This document shows positions 26,402 through 34,934 of a stretch of DNA of 64,000 nucleotides, piece by piece. The stretch is taken from NCBI GenBank assembly GCA_963717955.1, contig CAVQXR010000003.1, positions 124,001 through 188,000 on the forward strand, read 5' to 3'. Below the pieces are notes generated by a model. The model searched no databases, had not been told where the DNA came from, and saw only the letters and a list, made by a program, of their open reading frames with translations. This DNA is from CAVQXR01 sp963717955. Its GTDB lineage: Bacteria > Actinomycetota > Thermoleophilia > Gaiellales > Gaiellaceae. Position numbers and translations under genes: made by a program. The first letter of the stretch is position 1. Every line of letters starts with the position of its first letter.

Positions 26402-26976
26402 CAGCCGACGTCCTGGGGGCGCAGCGGGAGACCCGTGCCGATCATCGAGTCGCGGGTGACGAGCCCGGCAAGGCGCTCCTCGCTCCAGCCTGCGGTGCCG
26501 TCCGGCCGCATCGGCACGACCAGGAACCGGGTCTCGGCCGTCGAGTCCCAGACGCGGATCTCCGTCTCCGGCGCGAGCGTGAAGCCGAGCTCGGCGAGCA
26601 CGCCGCGCGGATCCTTGACCGCTCGCGATCGGTAGGGCGCCGACTTGTACCAGACCGGCGGCAGGCCGAGGACGTCCCACGGGTAACAGGAGCAGAGCGT
26701 GCACACGACCATGTTGTGCAGCACCGGCGTGTTCTCGACGGCCACGAGGTGATCCCCCACGCGTGGCCACGTCCCGAGCGAGCTGATGGCCGCGCTCGCG
26801 TCCTCGCCGAGCGCCCGCCTGAAGTTCGGATCGGCCCACGCCTTCGCGACGACCTGCTGACCGATGTGGGGACCGATCTTCGCTTCGTAGGTTTCGACGA
26901 TCAGGTCGAGGGCGGCAGGCTCGACATAGCCCTTCTCGGTCAGAATCGTCTCCAGCGCGCGTACGCGCAGCTGCAT
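26401..26976 (-). CDS. nthA: Cobalt-type nitrile hydratase subunit alpha
   Basis: 191 residues. The metal claw VCTLCSCY has Thr at the second position, as in cobalt enzymes (iron enzymes have Ser). The three Cys of CTLCSC ligate the metal. Flanking family sequence includes RRALGEDASAAISSLG, VVAVENTPVLHNMVVC-type and WYKSAPYRSRAV. Hydrates nitriles to amides in the cytoplasm. First gene of the operon; a large palindromic element lies just upstream. Confidence 0.96.
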   Translation of the reverse strand: MQLRVRALETILTEKGYVEPAALDLIVETYEAKIGPHIGQQVVAKAWADPNFRRALGEDASAAISSLGTWPRVGDHLVAVENTPVLHNMVVCTLCSCYPWDVLGLPPVWYKSAPYRSRAVKDPRGVLAELGFTLAPETEIRVWDSTAETRFLVVPMRPDGTAGWSEERLAGLVTRDSMIGTGLPLRPQDVG

Positions 26977-27033
26977 CTCGGAAAGCTCCGACCCCCCGTC
27001 CTCGTGATGCTCGTGCGGGCCGATACGTCGAGT

Positions 27034-27199
27034 CTAGTGCTCCGTCCCAGAAATCGCCTTGCACTCCAGGCGGCTGCAACGCGTCGCCATGCGGCGTCCT
27101 CGGGAGCGCCCGTATTGACCAATACGGGCGCTCCCTGCGTCCTTGCCTGGCTCGCGTTTCGCGCGCTGGAGCGTCAAGGGAATTCCGACGCAGCACTAG
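27034..27199. repeat. 166-bp imperfect palindromic element (MITE/REP-like)
   Basis: Outer ends CTAGTGCTcCGTC and GACGcAGCACTAG are inverted copies; the arms stay similar inward for about 80 bp, and the centre is a perfect 16-bp stem (GGGAGCGCCCGTATTG / CAATACGGGCGCTCCC) around a 2-nt AC loop at 27118-27119. It lies between the nthA start and the patatin promoter. No coding potential. Could be a non-autonomous mobile element or a very strong transcription barrier between divergent genes. Confidence 0.72.
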
Positions 27200-27266
27200 C
27201 GCCGGTCGCCGGGCAGGTCGGCAAGCCGAGCGAGCGGCCGTCCGTGCACCTCCAGGGCAACGTTGC

Positions 27267-27295
27267 TTGACACAAACGCCACAAGGTCGTACAGT
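27267..27295 (+). promoter_or_regulatory. Promoter of the patatin gene
   Basis: -35 TTGACA (27267-27272), 17-bp spacer, -10 TACAGT (27290-27295). The start codon follows 70 bp later with a GGGAGG ribosome binding site. The box quality suggests recognition by the housekeeping sigma factor. Confidence 0.62.
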
Positions 27296-27364
27296 GCGTG
27301 ATCTCCCAGGACGACGTGCGGCACGTCTCGGGCGGTTCAGTGTCGCATGTCGAGGGAGGCGGTC

Positions 27365-28357
27365 ATGTCCAGCACGGTGAGCGTTCTGACGCTCGACGGT
27401 GGCGGGATCCGTGGTGTGATTCCTGCGTTGATCCTCGCCGAGATCGAGAAGCGCACGAATGCGCCGGCGGCGAAGCTGTTCGATCTCGTCGCCGGGACGT
27501 CGACCGGGGGGATCCTTGCGCTCGCGCTCACCAGGCCGGGCGAGGTGGAGGGACAGCCGCACTATCGCGCCGCCGATCTGGTCGACCTCTACGAGCGGGA
27601 GGGAGGGCGGATCTTCGCTCGACCGCTGTGGCACCGCGTCATCGCGCTCGAGAACCTGCTCGAGGAGAAGTTCCCGGCGAAGGGGCTCGAGGAGGTGCTC
27701 GCCGAGTACTTCGACGATGCACCGCTCAGGGACGCGGTCACGGAGGTCGTGGTCACGAGCTATGAGCTCGAGAGCCGCGAACCGTGGTTCTTCGCTCGGC
27801 ACAAGGCGCGGCAGGACCCCGCGTTCGATTTCCCGATGCGGTACGTGGCCCGCGCCACGTCGGCCGCCCCGACCTACTTCGAGCCCGCCGAGCTCGAAGC
27901 CACTGATCCAGCCGGCGGGCTGATCGACGGCGGCGTCTTCGCGAACAACCCGGCATTGTGCGGCTACGTCGAGGCGAGGAAGCTCAATCGCGATGCCACG
28001 GACTTCCTCGTCGTCTCGCTCGGGACGGGGCAGCACACCCGCCCGATTCACTACGAGGACGCCAGGACGTGGGGCCTCGCGCTGTGGGCCCAGCCGATCT
28101 TGAACGTCGTCTTCGACGGTGTCAGCGACACCGTCGACCATCAGATGCAGGTTCTCTGCGGCGAGGGCGAGGACGGTAAGCCCCGCTACTACCGGTTCCA
28201 GACCGCTCTCGATCGCGGCAGCGACGACATGGACGACGCAAGTCGGACGAATCTCGCCGCCCTGAGGTCGAAGGCGGAGGAGATCATCGCCGAGCGCTCC
28301 CGGGAGCTCGACACGCTGTGCGAGCAGCTGACCGAGCGTTCGCGCGCCCCCGCGTGA
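27365..28357 (+). CDS. Patatin-like phospholipase (first copy)
   Basis: 330 residues from ATG 27365. Oxyanion loop DGGGIRG at 11-17, nucleophile S46 in GTSTGG, catalytic Asp D188 in IDGGVFANNP. These define the Ser-Asp dyad of patatin lipid acyl hydrolases. The compact form with LTLDGGGIRGVIPALIL resembles the CapV-type phospholipases used as membrane-degrading effectors in CBASS, but no cyclase is present, so regulation differs or is encoded elsewhere. Soluble; no signal peptide. Own strong promoter. Confidence 0.94.
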   Translation: MSSTVSVLTLDGGGIRGVIPALILAEIEKRTNAPAAKLFDLVAGTSTGGILALALTRPGEVEGQPHYRAADLVDLYEREGGRIFARPLWHRVIALENLLEEKFPAKGLEEVLAEYFDDAPLRDAVTEVVVTSYELESREPWFFARHKARQDPAFDFPMRYVARATSAAPTYFEPAELEATDPAGGLIDGGVFANNPALCGYVEARKLNRDATDFLVVSLGTGQHTRPIHYEDARTWGLALWAQPILNVVFDGVSDTVDHQMQVLCGEGEDGKPRYYRFQTALDRGSDDMDDASRTNLAALRSKAEEIIAERSRELDTLCEQLTERSRAPA

Positions 28358-28448
28358 TCCCGGCAGGCGAGCGGCCCGGGTCGCCGGACGATCTCTCCGG
28401 CATCGGCTTCCGGCGATCAGTACGGGCTCACGCTGCGAAGATCTGCGG

Positions 28449-28928
28449 ATGCCACGCGCCCAGCAGTTCCAGGTTCGCACCGCGGTCGAGGCGGACCGCC
28501 GCCCGCTTGCGATCCTGTTCGCCGCGGTCGCCGACGAGCGCGACGGAATAGCCACGGAGCCGCCCGTCGACGTCGGCGCGCGGGCCGCGAGCTGGACGCT
28601 GGACGGGACCCTGGTCGCGGTCGTCGGCACCGAGATCGTCGGCCTCCTGCACGTCGAGCCGAGCCGGTTCGGGTTCGGCGAGATCGGGATGGCGGTCGCG
28701 CGCGAATGGCGCGGCTGCGGCGTGGGCTCGGCGCTCCTGGCAGCGGCGATCGAATGGTCGCGCGAGCGCGGCCTGCACAAGCTGAGCCTCAGCGTCTTCC
28801 CGCACAACGCCGCCGCGATCGCGCTCTACCGCAAGTTCGGGTTCGTCGAGGAGGGGCGCCGTGTCAGGCACTACCGGCGGGCGAGCGGCGAGCTCTGGGA
28901 CGGCATCGACATGGGGCTGCTGATCTGA
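28449..28928 (+). CDS. GNAT-family N-acetyltransferase
   Basis: 159 residues with acetyl-CoA-binding motif A in REWRGCGVGSALLAAAIEWS and motif B in KLSLSVFPHNAAAIALYRKF, followed by GFVEEGRRV. This RimI/phosphinothricin-like arrangement transfers acetyl groups to amines of proteins or small molecules. Target unknown. It follows the patatin gene by 91 bp and could be on the same transcript. Confidence 0.93.
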   Translation: MPRAQQFQVRTAVEADRRPLAILFAAVADERDGIATEPPVDVGARAASWTLDGTLVAVVGTEIVGLLHVEPSRFGFGEIGMAVAREWRGCGVGSALLAAAIEWSRERGLHKLSLSVFPHNAAAIALYRKFGFVEEGRRVRHYRRASGELWDGIDMGLLI

Positions 28929-29082
28929 CCGTTCCGCCCGGCCCGGCCCGCGCTCTGGTTCACCCGTCGCTGCGCCGCCCGGTGCCGCCCTTCATCACCC
29001 GCCGGCGACGCGCGTCGTCGGCCTGCGTGCATGCGCGGGGATCCAGGGGCGCCGGGTGCAGCCAGCCGCGCGAGGCCTGGGA

Positions 29083-29979
29083 TCAACCCAGCGAGGGTCG
29101 CAGAACGATCTTTCCGAACACCTGCCGTGTCTCGATCAGACGGTGCGCCTCGGCCGCCTCGGCGAGTGGGAGCTCGCGGTCGATCACCGGGCTCAGCTCG
29201 CCCGTGCCGGCGAGCTCGATCAGGCGGTCGAGCTCCGTGACCGCGGCGGCGCCGGTCCCGATGATTCGCGCGCGCTTGCCGACGATCTGCCAGATATCGA
29301 GGGAGACGATCGGAGTGTCGAGCGCTCCCGGGACGACGAGCCGCCCGCCCGGTGCGAGCGCGGCCAGACTGCGCTCGAACGCGTTTCCGCCGACGGGGTC
29401 GAAGACGACCGCGGCCCCGAGCTGCGCGATGCGCTCGTCCTCGTATGCCAGCGGCTCGGCACCGAGCTCGCGCAGCCGGTCGTGCTTCGACTCGCTCGCG
29501 GTGGCGTAGACGGTTGCCTTCAGATGGCGGCCGATGTCGATCGCCGCCTGCCCCGTGCCACTCGAGCCGGCCTGGACGAGCAGGGTGTCGCCGGGTTCGA
29601 GCCCGCCGTCGGCGAGCGAGGCCCAGGCCGTCCTGTACGCGACGCCGAGGGCGGCTGCCCGGGCCGTGTCGAGCGAGTCCGGAATCGGCCGCACGTTTGC
29701 CGCCGGTGTCGCCACCAGCTCCGCGTACGTGCCCCGTGCGCTGCTGACGAGAACGCGCTGGCCGTTGTCGACCCGTGTCCCGGCGGCGTCGACCCCGGGG
29801 GTGAACGGCGGCGTGGCGCCGGCCGCCGCCGGATCGCGCCGCTGGTTCACATCGAAGTGGTTCACCGCTGCCGCCTCGATGCGGACGAGCACCTGCCCCT
29901 CGCCCGGCTCAGGGTCGGGAACTTCCTCCAACCCCAGCACCTCAGGTCCCCCGGCCTTGCGGATGACGATCGCGCGCAT
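29083..29979 (-). CDS. Zinc-type alcohol dehydrogenase-like quinone oxidoreductase
   Basis: 298 residues with a good ribosome binding site (GGAGGAG). MDR-superfamily landmarks: MRAIVIRKAGGPEVLGLEEV at the start, AAAVNHFDVNQRRD, and the NADPH motif QAGSSGTGQAAIDIGRHL. Zinc ligands are absent, as in quinone reductases of the QOR/zeta-crystallin group. Reduces quinones or enones with NADPH in the cytosol. Confidence 0.94.
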   Translation of the reverse strand: MRAIVIRKAGGPEVLGLEEVPDPEPGEGQVLVRIEAAAVNHFDVNQRRDPAAAGATPPFTPGVDAAGTRVDNGQRVLVSSARGTYAELVATPAANVRPIPDSLDTARAAALGVAYRTAWASLADGGLEPGDTLLVQAGSSGTGQAAIDIGRHLKATVYATASESKHDRLRELGAEPLAYEDERIAQLGAAVVFDPVGGNAFERSLAALAPGGRLVVPGALDTPIVSLDIWQIVGKRARIIGTGAAAVTELDRLIELAGTGELSPVIDRELPLAEAAEAHRLIETRQVFGKIVLRPSLG

Positions 29980-30127
29980 GGCATCTCCTCCGATCGAAGT
30001 CTCGTCGGGTCGTCCAGGCCAACGTCCCCGAGCCGACTTGGATTCCGGGTCAGCCGCCCGCTCTCGCTGCCGGCAGCCTCCGCCGTGGCGTGCTTTCGTG
30101 CTCGAGCGGGTGCCCGAACCCCGCGGC

Positions 30128-30156
30128 TTGACCGTGGGGCGAATGAGTCGTACACT
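30128..30156 (+). promoter_or_regulatory. Promoter of the C1 peptidase gene
   Basis: -35 TTGACC (30128-30133), 17-bp spacer, -10 TACACT (30151-30156). The bases around the -10 (GTCGTACACTG) resemble those of the patatin promoter (GTCGTACAGTG). A leader of about 150 nt separates it from the ATG at 30315; within the 335-bp gap I see only this promoter and the leader hairpin. Confidence 0.6.
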
Positions 30157-30176
30157 GATCGCTGCATGTAGCGAAC

Positions 30177-30222
30177 GCAACGAAGAGGTCCGGATGGACC
30201 CGCTCGGGTTGCAGATCGTTGC
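30177..30222 (+). promoter_or_regulatory. Structured 5' leader element, copy 1
   Basis: GCAACGA (30177-30183) and TCGTTGC (30216-30222) close a junction that contains two small hairpins (GGTCC/GGACC and CCCG/CGGG); GCTGCGGC follows. The same closing stem and flanks occur at 41894-41942 upstream of the lysin gene. Could be a regulatory RNA or an operator with dyad symmetry. Confidence 0.4.
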
Positions 30223-30314
30223 TGCGGCACGCACGTTGGGATCCCGCGCCAGGAGCCCACCCTCCTCTGCGGCAATTCAACCTGTACGCACCAACCGCGA
30301 AAGGGTGGTTCGAG

Positions 30315-31265
30315 ATGCCCGAACGATCGAAGCGAGCGAGATCTACCGTCGTGGAAGAGCCGGAAGCGCCGGCGCTGATCCTCGAGGAGCAGCCCCCTCC
30401 CGCAGGTCTGGGTTGGCTGCCCGACTACCCGGACTTCCGCGACTACACGCCGCACGACCCACGGATCGAGCCCATTCTCGAGCAAATGGGGGTCGCAGAC
30501 AGCCTCGCCGCGGCACCCAGCCTTCCGGCGGCCGTCGACCTGCGGTCGTGGTTCCCGCCCATCGAGAATCAGGGCGCGCTCGGCTCCTGTACCGCCAACG
30601 CCGGGGTCGGGATCCTCGAGTACTTCGAGCGTCGTGCCTTCGGCAGGCACATCGACGCCTCGAGGCTCTTCCTGTACAAGGCGACCCGGAACCTGCTCGG
30701 CTGGACGGGCGACACGGGGGCGTACCTGCGTACGACCATGGGTGCGCTCACCGTCTTTGGTGCGCCACCTGAGAAGTACTGGCCGTACGCGATCGCGTCC
30801 TACGACGTCGAGCCACCGCCGTTCTGCTATGCGTTCGGCCAGGGCTATCAGGCGCTCCAGTACTACCGCCTCGACCCGCCCGTGACGCCGCGCGACGTGC
30901 TGCTCGGACGGATCAAGCAGTACCTGGCGGCAGGGCTGCCACCGATGTTCGGCTTCACCGTCTACAGCTCGATCGGGCAGGCGGGCACGACCGGCAAGAT
31001 CCCGCGCCCCCAGGCCGGCGAGTCGGTGCTCGGCGGCCACGCCGTCGTGGCCTGCGGCTACGACGACGCGATGAAGATCCGCAACGCGGCGCCGGGCAGC
31101 CCCACCACGACCGGCGCTCTCCGGATCCGGAACTCGTGGGGAACCGGCTGGGGCGATGCCGGATACGGCTGGATCCCCTACGAGTACATCCTCGCCGGGC
31201 TCGCCGTCGACTGGTGGTCGCTGCTCAAGGCCGAGTGGGTCGACACCCAGCGTTTCGGGCTCTGA
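30315..31265 (+). CDS. Papain-like cysteine peptidase (family C1)
   Basis: 316 residues from ATG 30315. Oxyanion Q86 and nucleophile C92 in ENQGALGSCTAN, catalytic H242 in LGGHAVVACGYDD, and N273 in RIRNSWGTGWG form the papain set. LGWLPDYPDFRDY precedes the mature domain as in bacterial C1 relatives; a long inhibitory propeptide is absent and no signal peptide is visible. It lies convergent to the first CHAT gene with a strong hairpin between them. Substrate unknown. Confidence 0.93.
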   Translation: MPERSKRARSTVVEEPEAPALILEEQPPPAGLGWLPDYPDFRDYTPHDPRIEPILEQMGVADSLAAAPSLPAAVDLRSWFPPIENQGALGSCTANAGVGILEYFERRAFGRHIDASRLFLYKATRNLLGWTGDTGAYLRTTMGALTVFGAPPEKYWPYAIASYDVEPPPFCYAFGQGYQALQYYRLDPPVTPRDVLLGRIKQYLAAGLPPMFGFTVYSSIGQAGTTGKIPRPQAGESVLGGHAVVACGYDDAMKIRNAAPGSPTTTGALRIRNSWGTGWGDAGYGWIPYEYILAGLAVDWWSLLKAEWVDTQRFGL

Positions 31266-31274
31266 GGGTACGGT

Positions 31275-31311
31275 GGACACCCTCCCGCGTCGGGCCTGCG
31301 GGAGGGTGTCC
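31275..31311. terminator. Hairpin terminator downstream of the C1 peptidase
   Basis: Perfect 14-bp stem GGACACCCTCCCGC / GCGGGAGGGTGTCC with a 9-nt loop, 9 bp after the C1 stop. It also faces the convergent CHAT gene, which ends 128 bp further. Confidence 0.65.
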
Positions 31312-31439
31312 GCTCGGCTCGACACGGGGCAAAAACGGGGCGCTCGTCGAGTTCGTGCAGAGAGAAGCTGTCCCACCCCGCGGTCTTCCCGGGCGGGGCA
31401 GTGGCACGGCGAGCCCGGCGGAAGCCGGCACGGAGGCTA

Positions 31440-33530
31440 CTAGGGCTGAGTGATCTGGAAGCTGTAGGTGCCCGTCGTGCCGTACACGGTGAGTACCCAT
31501 GTGCCCGCCTCGAGCGGCTCGCCCGTCGCGTCGTAGCTCTTGCAGTCGTCCATCGGCTCGTCGAGGAGCGATTCCCCACTCTCCCGATGCACGAGGCTCC
31601 AGCTCATCCCCGGCGCCGGACAGTTGCCTTCGACCGGCAGGTTGGCCAGGTTGATCCGCTCTCCCCCACCGGCCTCGAACGTGTACAGGTCCAGCTCTTT
31701 CGACGATGCAATCACGCCGGCGCCAGGCGACGGCTCACCCGGTGACACCACATCGCCGATCTGGAGCGGGAACTCGTCCGGCTGGGCGAGTTGGAAGCTG
31801 TAGGTGCCCGTCGCCCCGGAGACCGTGAGCACCCACGTGCCCGCCTCCAACGGGTAGTACGTCGCGTTGAAATCCGCGCAGTCGTCCATCGGCAGGTTCG
31901 AGAAGAGCGGCGGGTCGGCGCTCCCCCGATGCGCGAGGCTCCAGCTCATCCCCAGTTCGGGACAGTCGCCCTCCATGGGCAGGTTGGCCAGGTTGATCCG
32001 CTCTCCCCCAACGGCCTCGAACGTGTACACGTCCAGCTCTCCCGGCGCTGCAACCTCACCGGCGCCAAGCAACGGAACACCCGGTGACACCACATCGCCG
32101 ATCTGCAGCGGGAACTCGTCCGGCGAAGTCCCCGGCTCGGCTCCCGCGGTCGTCGGGGCGGCTTGGGTGGTGGGGGGGTTGGTGGGTGGGGCCTGGGGCT
32201 CGTTTCGTGTTGTGAGGATGATGGTGGTTGCGATCGCTGCGACGATGATGGCGGCGATGGTGGCGATGAGGGCGGCGTGTTTGCGTGCCCAGCCGGGGTG
32301 CTTGTCCTCGCCGGGTGCCCGAGTGTCGGGTGGTGGGGGTGGTGTGGGGCCGTCGTCGGGTTCGGTGGTGGGCTGGGACGTGTCGGTCGGTGTGTCGTCG
32401 GCGGGTTGGGGTTCGTCGGTTGATGGTGGGGTGTTGGGGTCGAGGTCGAAGATGCGGCCGTCGGGGACGCGCATGAAGAGGACGGGTGTGCCCCATTCGA
32501 CGCTTTTCGGGTCGGTGGCGTACAGGCCTTTGCGGGCTTCGCCGAGGGCGGCGTCGATCGGGAGCCCGTCGGCGATCGCGCGGTACAGCTCGCTGGAGAA
32601 CTGGATGGCGGCGCTGTCGGTGATCGGGAACTGCATCGCGATCACGGCCGGCACCTCGCGTCGGATGAGGCTGGCCGCGACACCGGCGAAGGGGTCGCGT
32701 AGCGAGACGCGTGCGGCTTCGCAGGCGTTGAGGACGGCGAGGCTGAGCGAGGTGTGGTCGAGCAGCAGCGCGCCGAGCTGTTCACCGGTTGTGTACAGCG
32801 AGCGTCCGTCGTCGGTTTCCAGCAGCAGCACGCTCTCGTCTTCGGCGGGGTCGAAGCCGCCGTGGCCGACGTAGTGGAACACGTGGTAGCCGGGGTTGCG
32901 TAGCTCGTCTTGGAGCGCCTCGAACGTTGCCGTCTCCAGCCACGTGACCGAGACGAGCCCGCGCGTGGACAGATCATCGAGCGCCCGTTCGAGTTTCGCC
33001 CGTTCGAGACCGACGTCGAGCGTTGCCGCGTCGGAGGGGCTGGAGATCATCGCCAGCACCCGCAGCGGCGGCACGACCAGCATCGGCCGCCGCTGGCTCG
33101 GGATCTCCAGGTAGCGCACGACCGGGGTGCGACGCGAGGTGGCGAGAAAGAGGCCGCGGTCGCCGTCGTACAGGTACTCCCACGGCAGGTGCATGAGGTC
33201 TGCGACGTCGGTGAGGGCGAGCGTGACCCGCAGCGGCTGATCGCGCGCCTCGGCGATCGCGCGCGAGCGGACGAACAGCTCCCCCACCTCGCCCTGAAAC
33301 AGCGCCTCATACAGGCCGCCGCCGAGCCGGCGCGCCGCCTCCGCCGCCGGCGACTTCACCCCGCGCGTCAACCCGCGCGGCACCCCCATCTCCAGGATCA
33401 GGATCCGCAGATCCTTCTCGTCAAACGGCAGACTGAACCCGCCACTGCCCTCACCGCCCGGACCCGACGCGGCCACCTCAAACCCACCGCCCGGCCGGCG
33501 CGAAACCCTGATCCGGAAGTCGTCGCTCAT
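31440..33530 (-). CDS. Transmembrane CHAT (caspase-like) protease with two ectodomain repeats
   Basis: 696 residues. Residues 1-365 are cytoplasmic: a leading beta/helical part and a CHAT domain with catalytic H223 in HYVGHGGF and C270 in LNACEAA. A Pro/Thr-rich linker (366-410) leads to one membrane helix (about 419-440), then an outer Pro/Thr stalk and two homologous beta-sandwich repeats (471-583, 585-696), each with the DEFPLQIGDVVSPG start, a conserved pair of Cys, and a TGTYSFQ end, resembling bacterial pre-peptidase (PPC-like) domains. This is the topology of a receptor protease. CHAT peptidases belong to clan CD. The cytoplasmic coding DNA is a copy of that at 40.6-41.7 kb. Confidence 0.93.
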   Translation of the reverse strand: MSDDFRIRVSRRPGGGFEVAASGPGGEGSGGFSLPFDEKDLRILILEMGVPRGLTRGVKSPAAEAARRLGGGLYEALFQGEVGELFVRSRAIAEARDQPLRVTLALTDVADLMHLPWEYLYDGDRGLFLATSRRTPVVRYLEIPSQRRPMLVVPPLRVLAMISSPSDAATLDVGLERAKLERALDDLSTRGLVSVTWLETATFEALQDELRNPGYHVFHYVGHGGFDPAEDESVLLLETDDGRSLYTTGEQLGALLLDHTSLSLAVLNACEAARVSLRDPFAGVAASLIRREVPAVIAMQFPITDSAAIQFSSELYRAIADGLPIDAALGEARKGLYATDPKSVEWGTPVLFMRVPDGRIFDLDPNTPPSTDEPQPADDTPTDTSQPTTEPDDGPTPPPPPDTRAPGEDKHPGWARKHAALIATIAAIIVAAIATTIILTTRNEPQAPPTNPPTTQAAPTTAGAEPGTSPDEFPLQIGDVVSPGVPLLGAGEVAAPGELDVYTFEAVGGERINLANLPMEGDCPELGMSWSLAHRGSADPPLFSNLPMDDCADFNATYYPLEAGTWVLTVSGATGTYSFQLAQPDEFPLQIGDVVSPGEPSPGAGVIASSKELDLYTFEAGGGERINLANLPVEGNCPAPGMSWSLVHRESGESLLDEPMDDCKSYDATGEPLEAGTWVLTVYGTTGTYSFQITQP
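32435..33518 (-). repeat. 1,084-bp direct repeat, copy A (CHAT domain)
   Basis: By eye no base differs from 40635-41718; the offset is a constant 8,200 bp and all shadow frames are the same. Identity begins at the end of the CHAT domain and stops at codon 5 of each gene. Outside it the linker and membrane-helix region are similar but diverged. Confidence 0.93.
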
Positions 33531-33588
33531 ACCCGACTGCCCAGCGCGGACACGGTGTCGCAGCCCACCCCGCGTCGGTCAGGGTCTC

Positions 33589-33617
33589 ATGGTCGCGCGA
33601 ACCCGTGCGGATGTCAA
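33589..33617 (-). promoter_or_regulatory. Promoter of the first CHAT gene
   Basis: On the minus strand TTGACA (33617-33612), 17-bp spacer, GACCAT (33594-33589), about 58 bp before the ATG. The second CHAT gene has TTGACA-17-GATCAT at a similar distance, and both leaders contain CTGCGRCACCGYGTCCGCG. Confidence 0.5.
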
Positions 33618-33717
33618 CGTGACGACAGCAGGCGTGCCTGGGGGCGAACCCCCGCGGTGGTAGGCCTGGCCCCCGGCGCGGGGGCCGACGCGCGACGCAC
33701 GTGTGCCATCGCGGCCC

Positions 33718-34854
33718 TCAGATCCCGGCCGATGGGTACGGGAACTCTGCGGGCGCCGGCAGGCTGGCGTCCACGTGGCGCCGGAGGGCCGCATCGCTGA
33801 CCGCAAAGCCCCAGTTGATCAGCCGCTCCTGCGTGCGCTGATCCATGCGACCCAGGCGGGTCGGGACCGACGCCAGCCGCATCGTGGCCTCACGAGGACA
33901 TGGCAGCACCGACGACAGTCCGTAGTCGGCGATGTCGGTGCGGATCCCCCAGTACGCCCCCTTGCGACGGCCGGCGATGAACGCATCGACCGCCTCCCGC
34001 TTGCGAAGGCTTCGAACCTGGGTGTCGATCACCCCGAGCACCCGGAACGCCTGGAGCGGCCACAGGCGCCTCGGTCGCTCCTGAGCACCCATGTGGCCGC
34101 CGCCGTCGCTGATCAGAATGGTGTCGTAGCGCTTCCAGATCGGCTCCAGGCCCAGGTTGTCGTACACGCCGCCGTCGGTGAGCGTGACCCGCGTCGTGAA
34201 CGGGGGTCGCTGCAGATCGGTGCCGGAGCCGGGCGTGAAGTCGGCCTCGCCGAGCTTCAGCACGACGGGTGAGAGAAACGGCGGAAACGCCGAGGAGGCT
34301 GCCACCGCGGTTGCGAGCCTGACTCGCGGCGCCTTGACCTCGCCCACCCGGTAGTCGCGCATGTAGGGCTTCGCGAAACGCCAGAGCGCGCCGGATTGCA
34401 GGTTGGTCGCGTCGAACACGAATCGCGGCGCGTCGGGAAGCTCCTGCAGCGTGGCGCTGCCGAACAGGTGACGACCATACGCCGCCGCGATGCGATCCCC
34501 GGCAGTTCCCGGCAAGAGGACGCCCAGGGCGATCGCGGGGAAGTCGATCGTGCGCCCGGCCAGGCGGCGCAGCGGCTCGACGACCTCGGACCCGAACGAT
34601 CGTGCGACGCCTGCCCCGTCGAAATCGAGCCTGGGCCACGCAAGCCCCAACACGCCGGCCGTGATCGACCCGCCCGACACGCTCGACACGCGCTGCAGGT
34701 TCGCGAGGATGCCTGCATCGTTCAGCCGCCACAGTGTGCCAACGTGAAACAGCATCGCCCGGTAGCCGCCGCCCGAGAGGCACAGGGCGCTGCCGTGCCT
34801 CGGCACAGAAGCGCCGCCTTCGGCTGCCGCAGGATCGACGCGCGAGTCGCTCAT
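33718..34854 (-). CDS. Patatin-like phospholipase (second copy)
   Basis: 378 residues from ATG 34854 with AGGGAGGG upstream. Oxyanion loop SGGGYRAMLFHVG, nucleophile S60 in SSVSGGS, catalytic D227 in LTDGGVYDNLG. The internal helical region and the SDGGGHMG motif match the longer bacterial patatin/RssA-related branch, unlike the CapV-like copy at 27.4 kb. Divergent from the HEAT-like/CHAT gene with only 80 bp between starts, and downstream of the first CHAT start on the same strand direction, so it is embedded in the CHAT locus. Probable phospholipase effector. Confidence 0.92.
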   Translation of the reverse strand: MSDSRVDPAAAEGGASVPRHGSALCLSGGGYRAMLFHVGTLWRLNDAGILANLQRVSSVSGGSITAGVLGLAWPRLDFDGAGVARSFGSEVVEPLRRLAGRTIDFPAIALGVLLPGTAGDRIAAAYGRHLFGSATLQELPDAPRFVFDATNLQSGALWRFAKPYMRDYRVGEVKAPRVRLATAVAASSAFPPFLSPVVLKLGEADFTPGSGTDLQRPPFTTRVTLTDGGVYDNLGLEPIWKRYDTILISDGGGHMGAQERPRRLWPLQAFRVLGVIDTQVRSLRKREAVDAFIAGRRKGAYWGIRTDIADYGLSSVLPCPREATMRLASVPTRLGRMDQRTQERLINWGFAVSDAALRRHVDASLPAPAEFPYPSAGI

Positions 34855-34934
34855 CGCCCTCCCTTCGTCGAGCCGCAGCATCCTCTCATGTTTCCCGCCC
34901 GGGCGGTACAGTGGCGCTCGGGAAGGAGGTCGTT

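Noticed and set aside
27365..28357. CBASS system with CapV-like patatin
   Set aside because: No CD-NTase cyclase, Cap2/Cap3 or ubiquitin-like gene is present nearby, so only the patatin family call is kept.
30177..30222. Known riboswitch (for example ydaO/c-di-AMP, which often precedes wall hydrolases)
   Set aside because: The leader is short and I cannot match the conserved core of that or another riboswitch class by eye; kept only as an unnamed structured leader.
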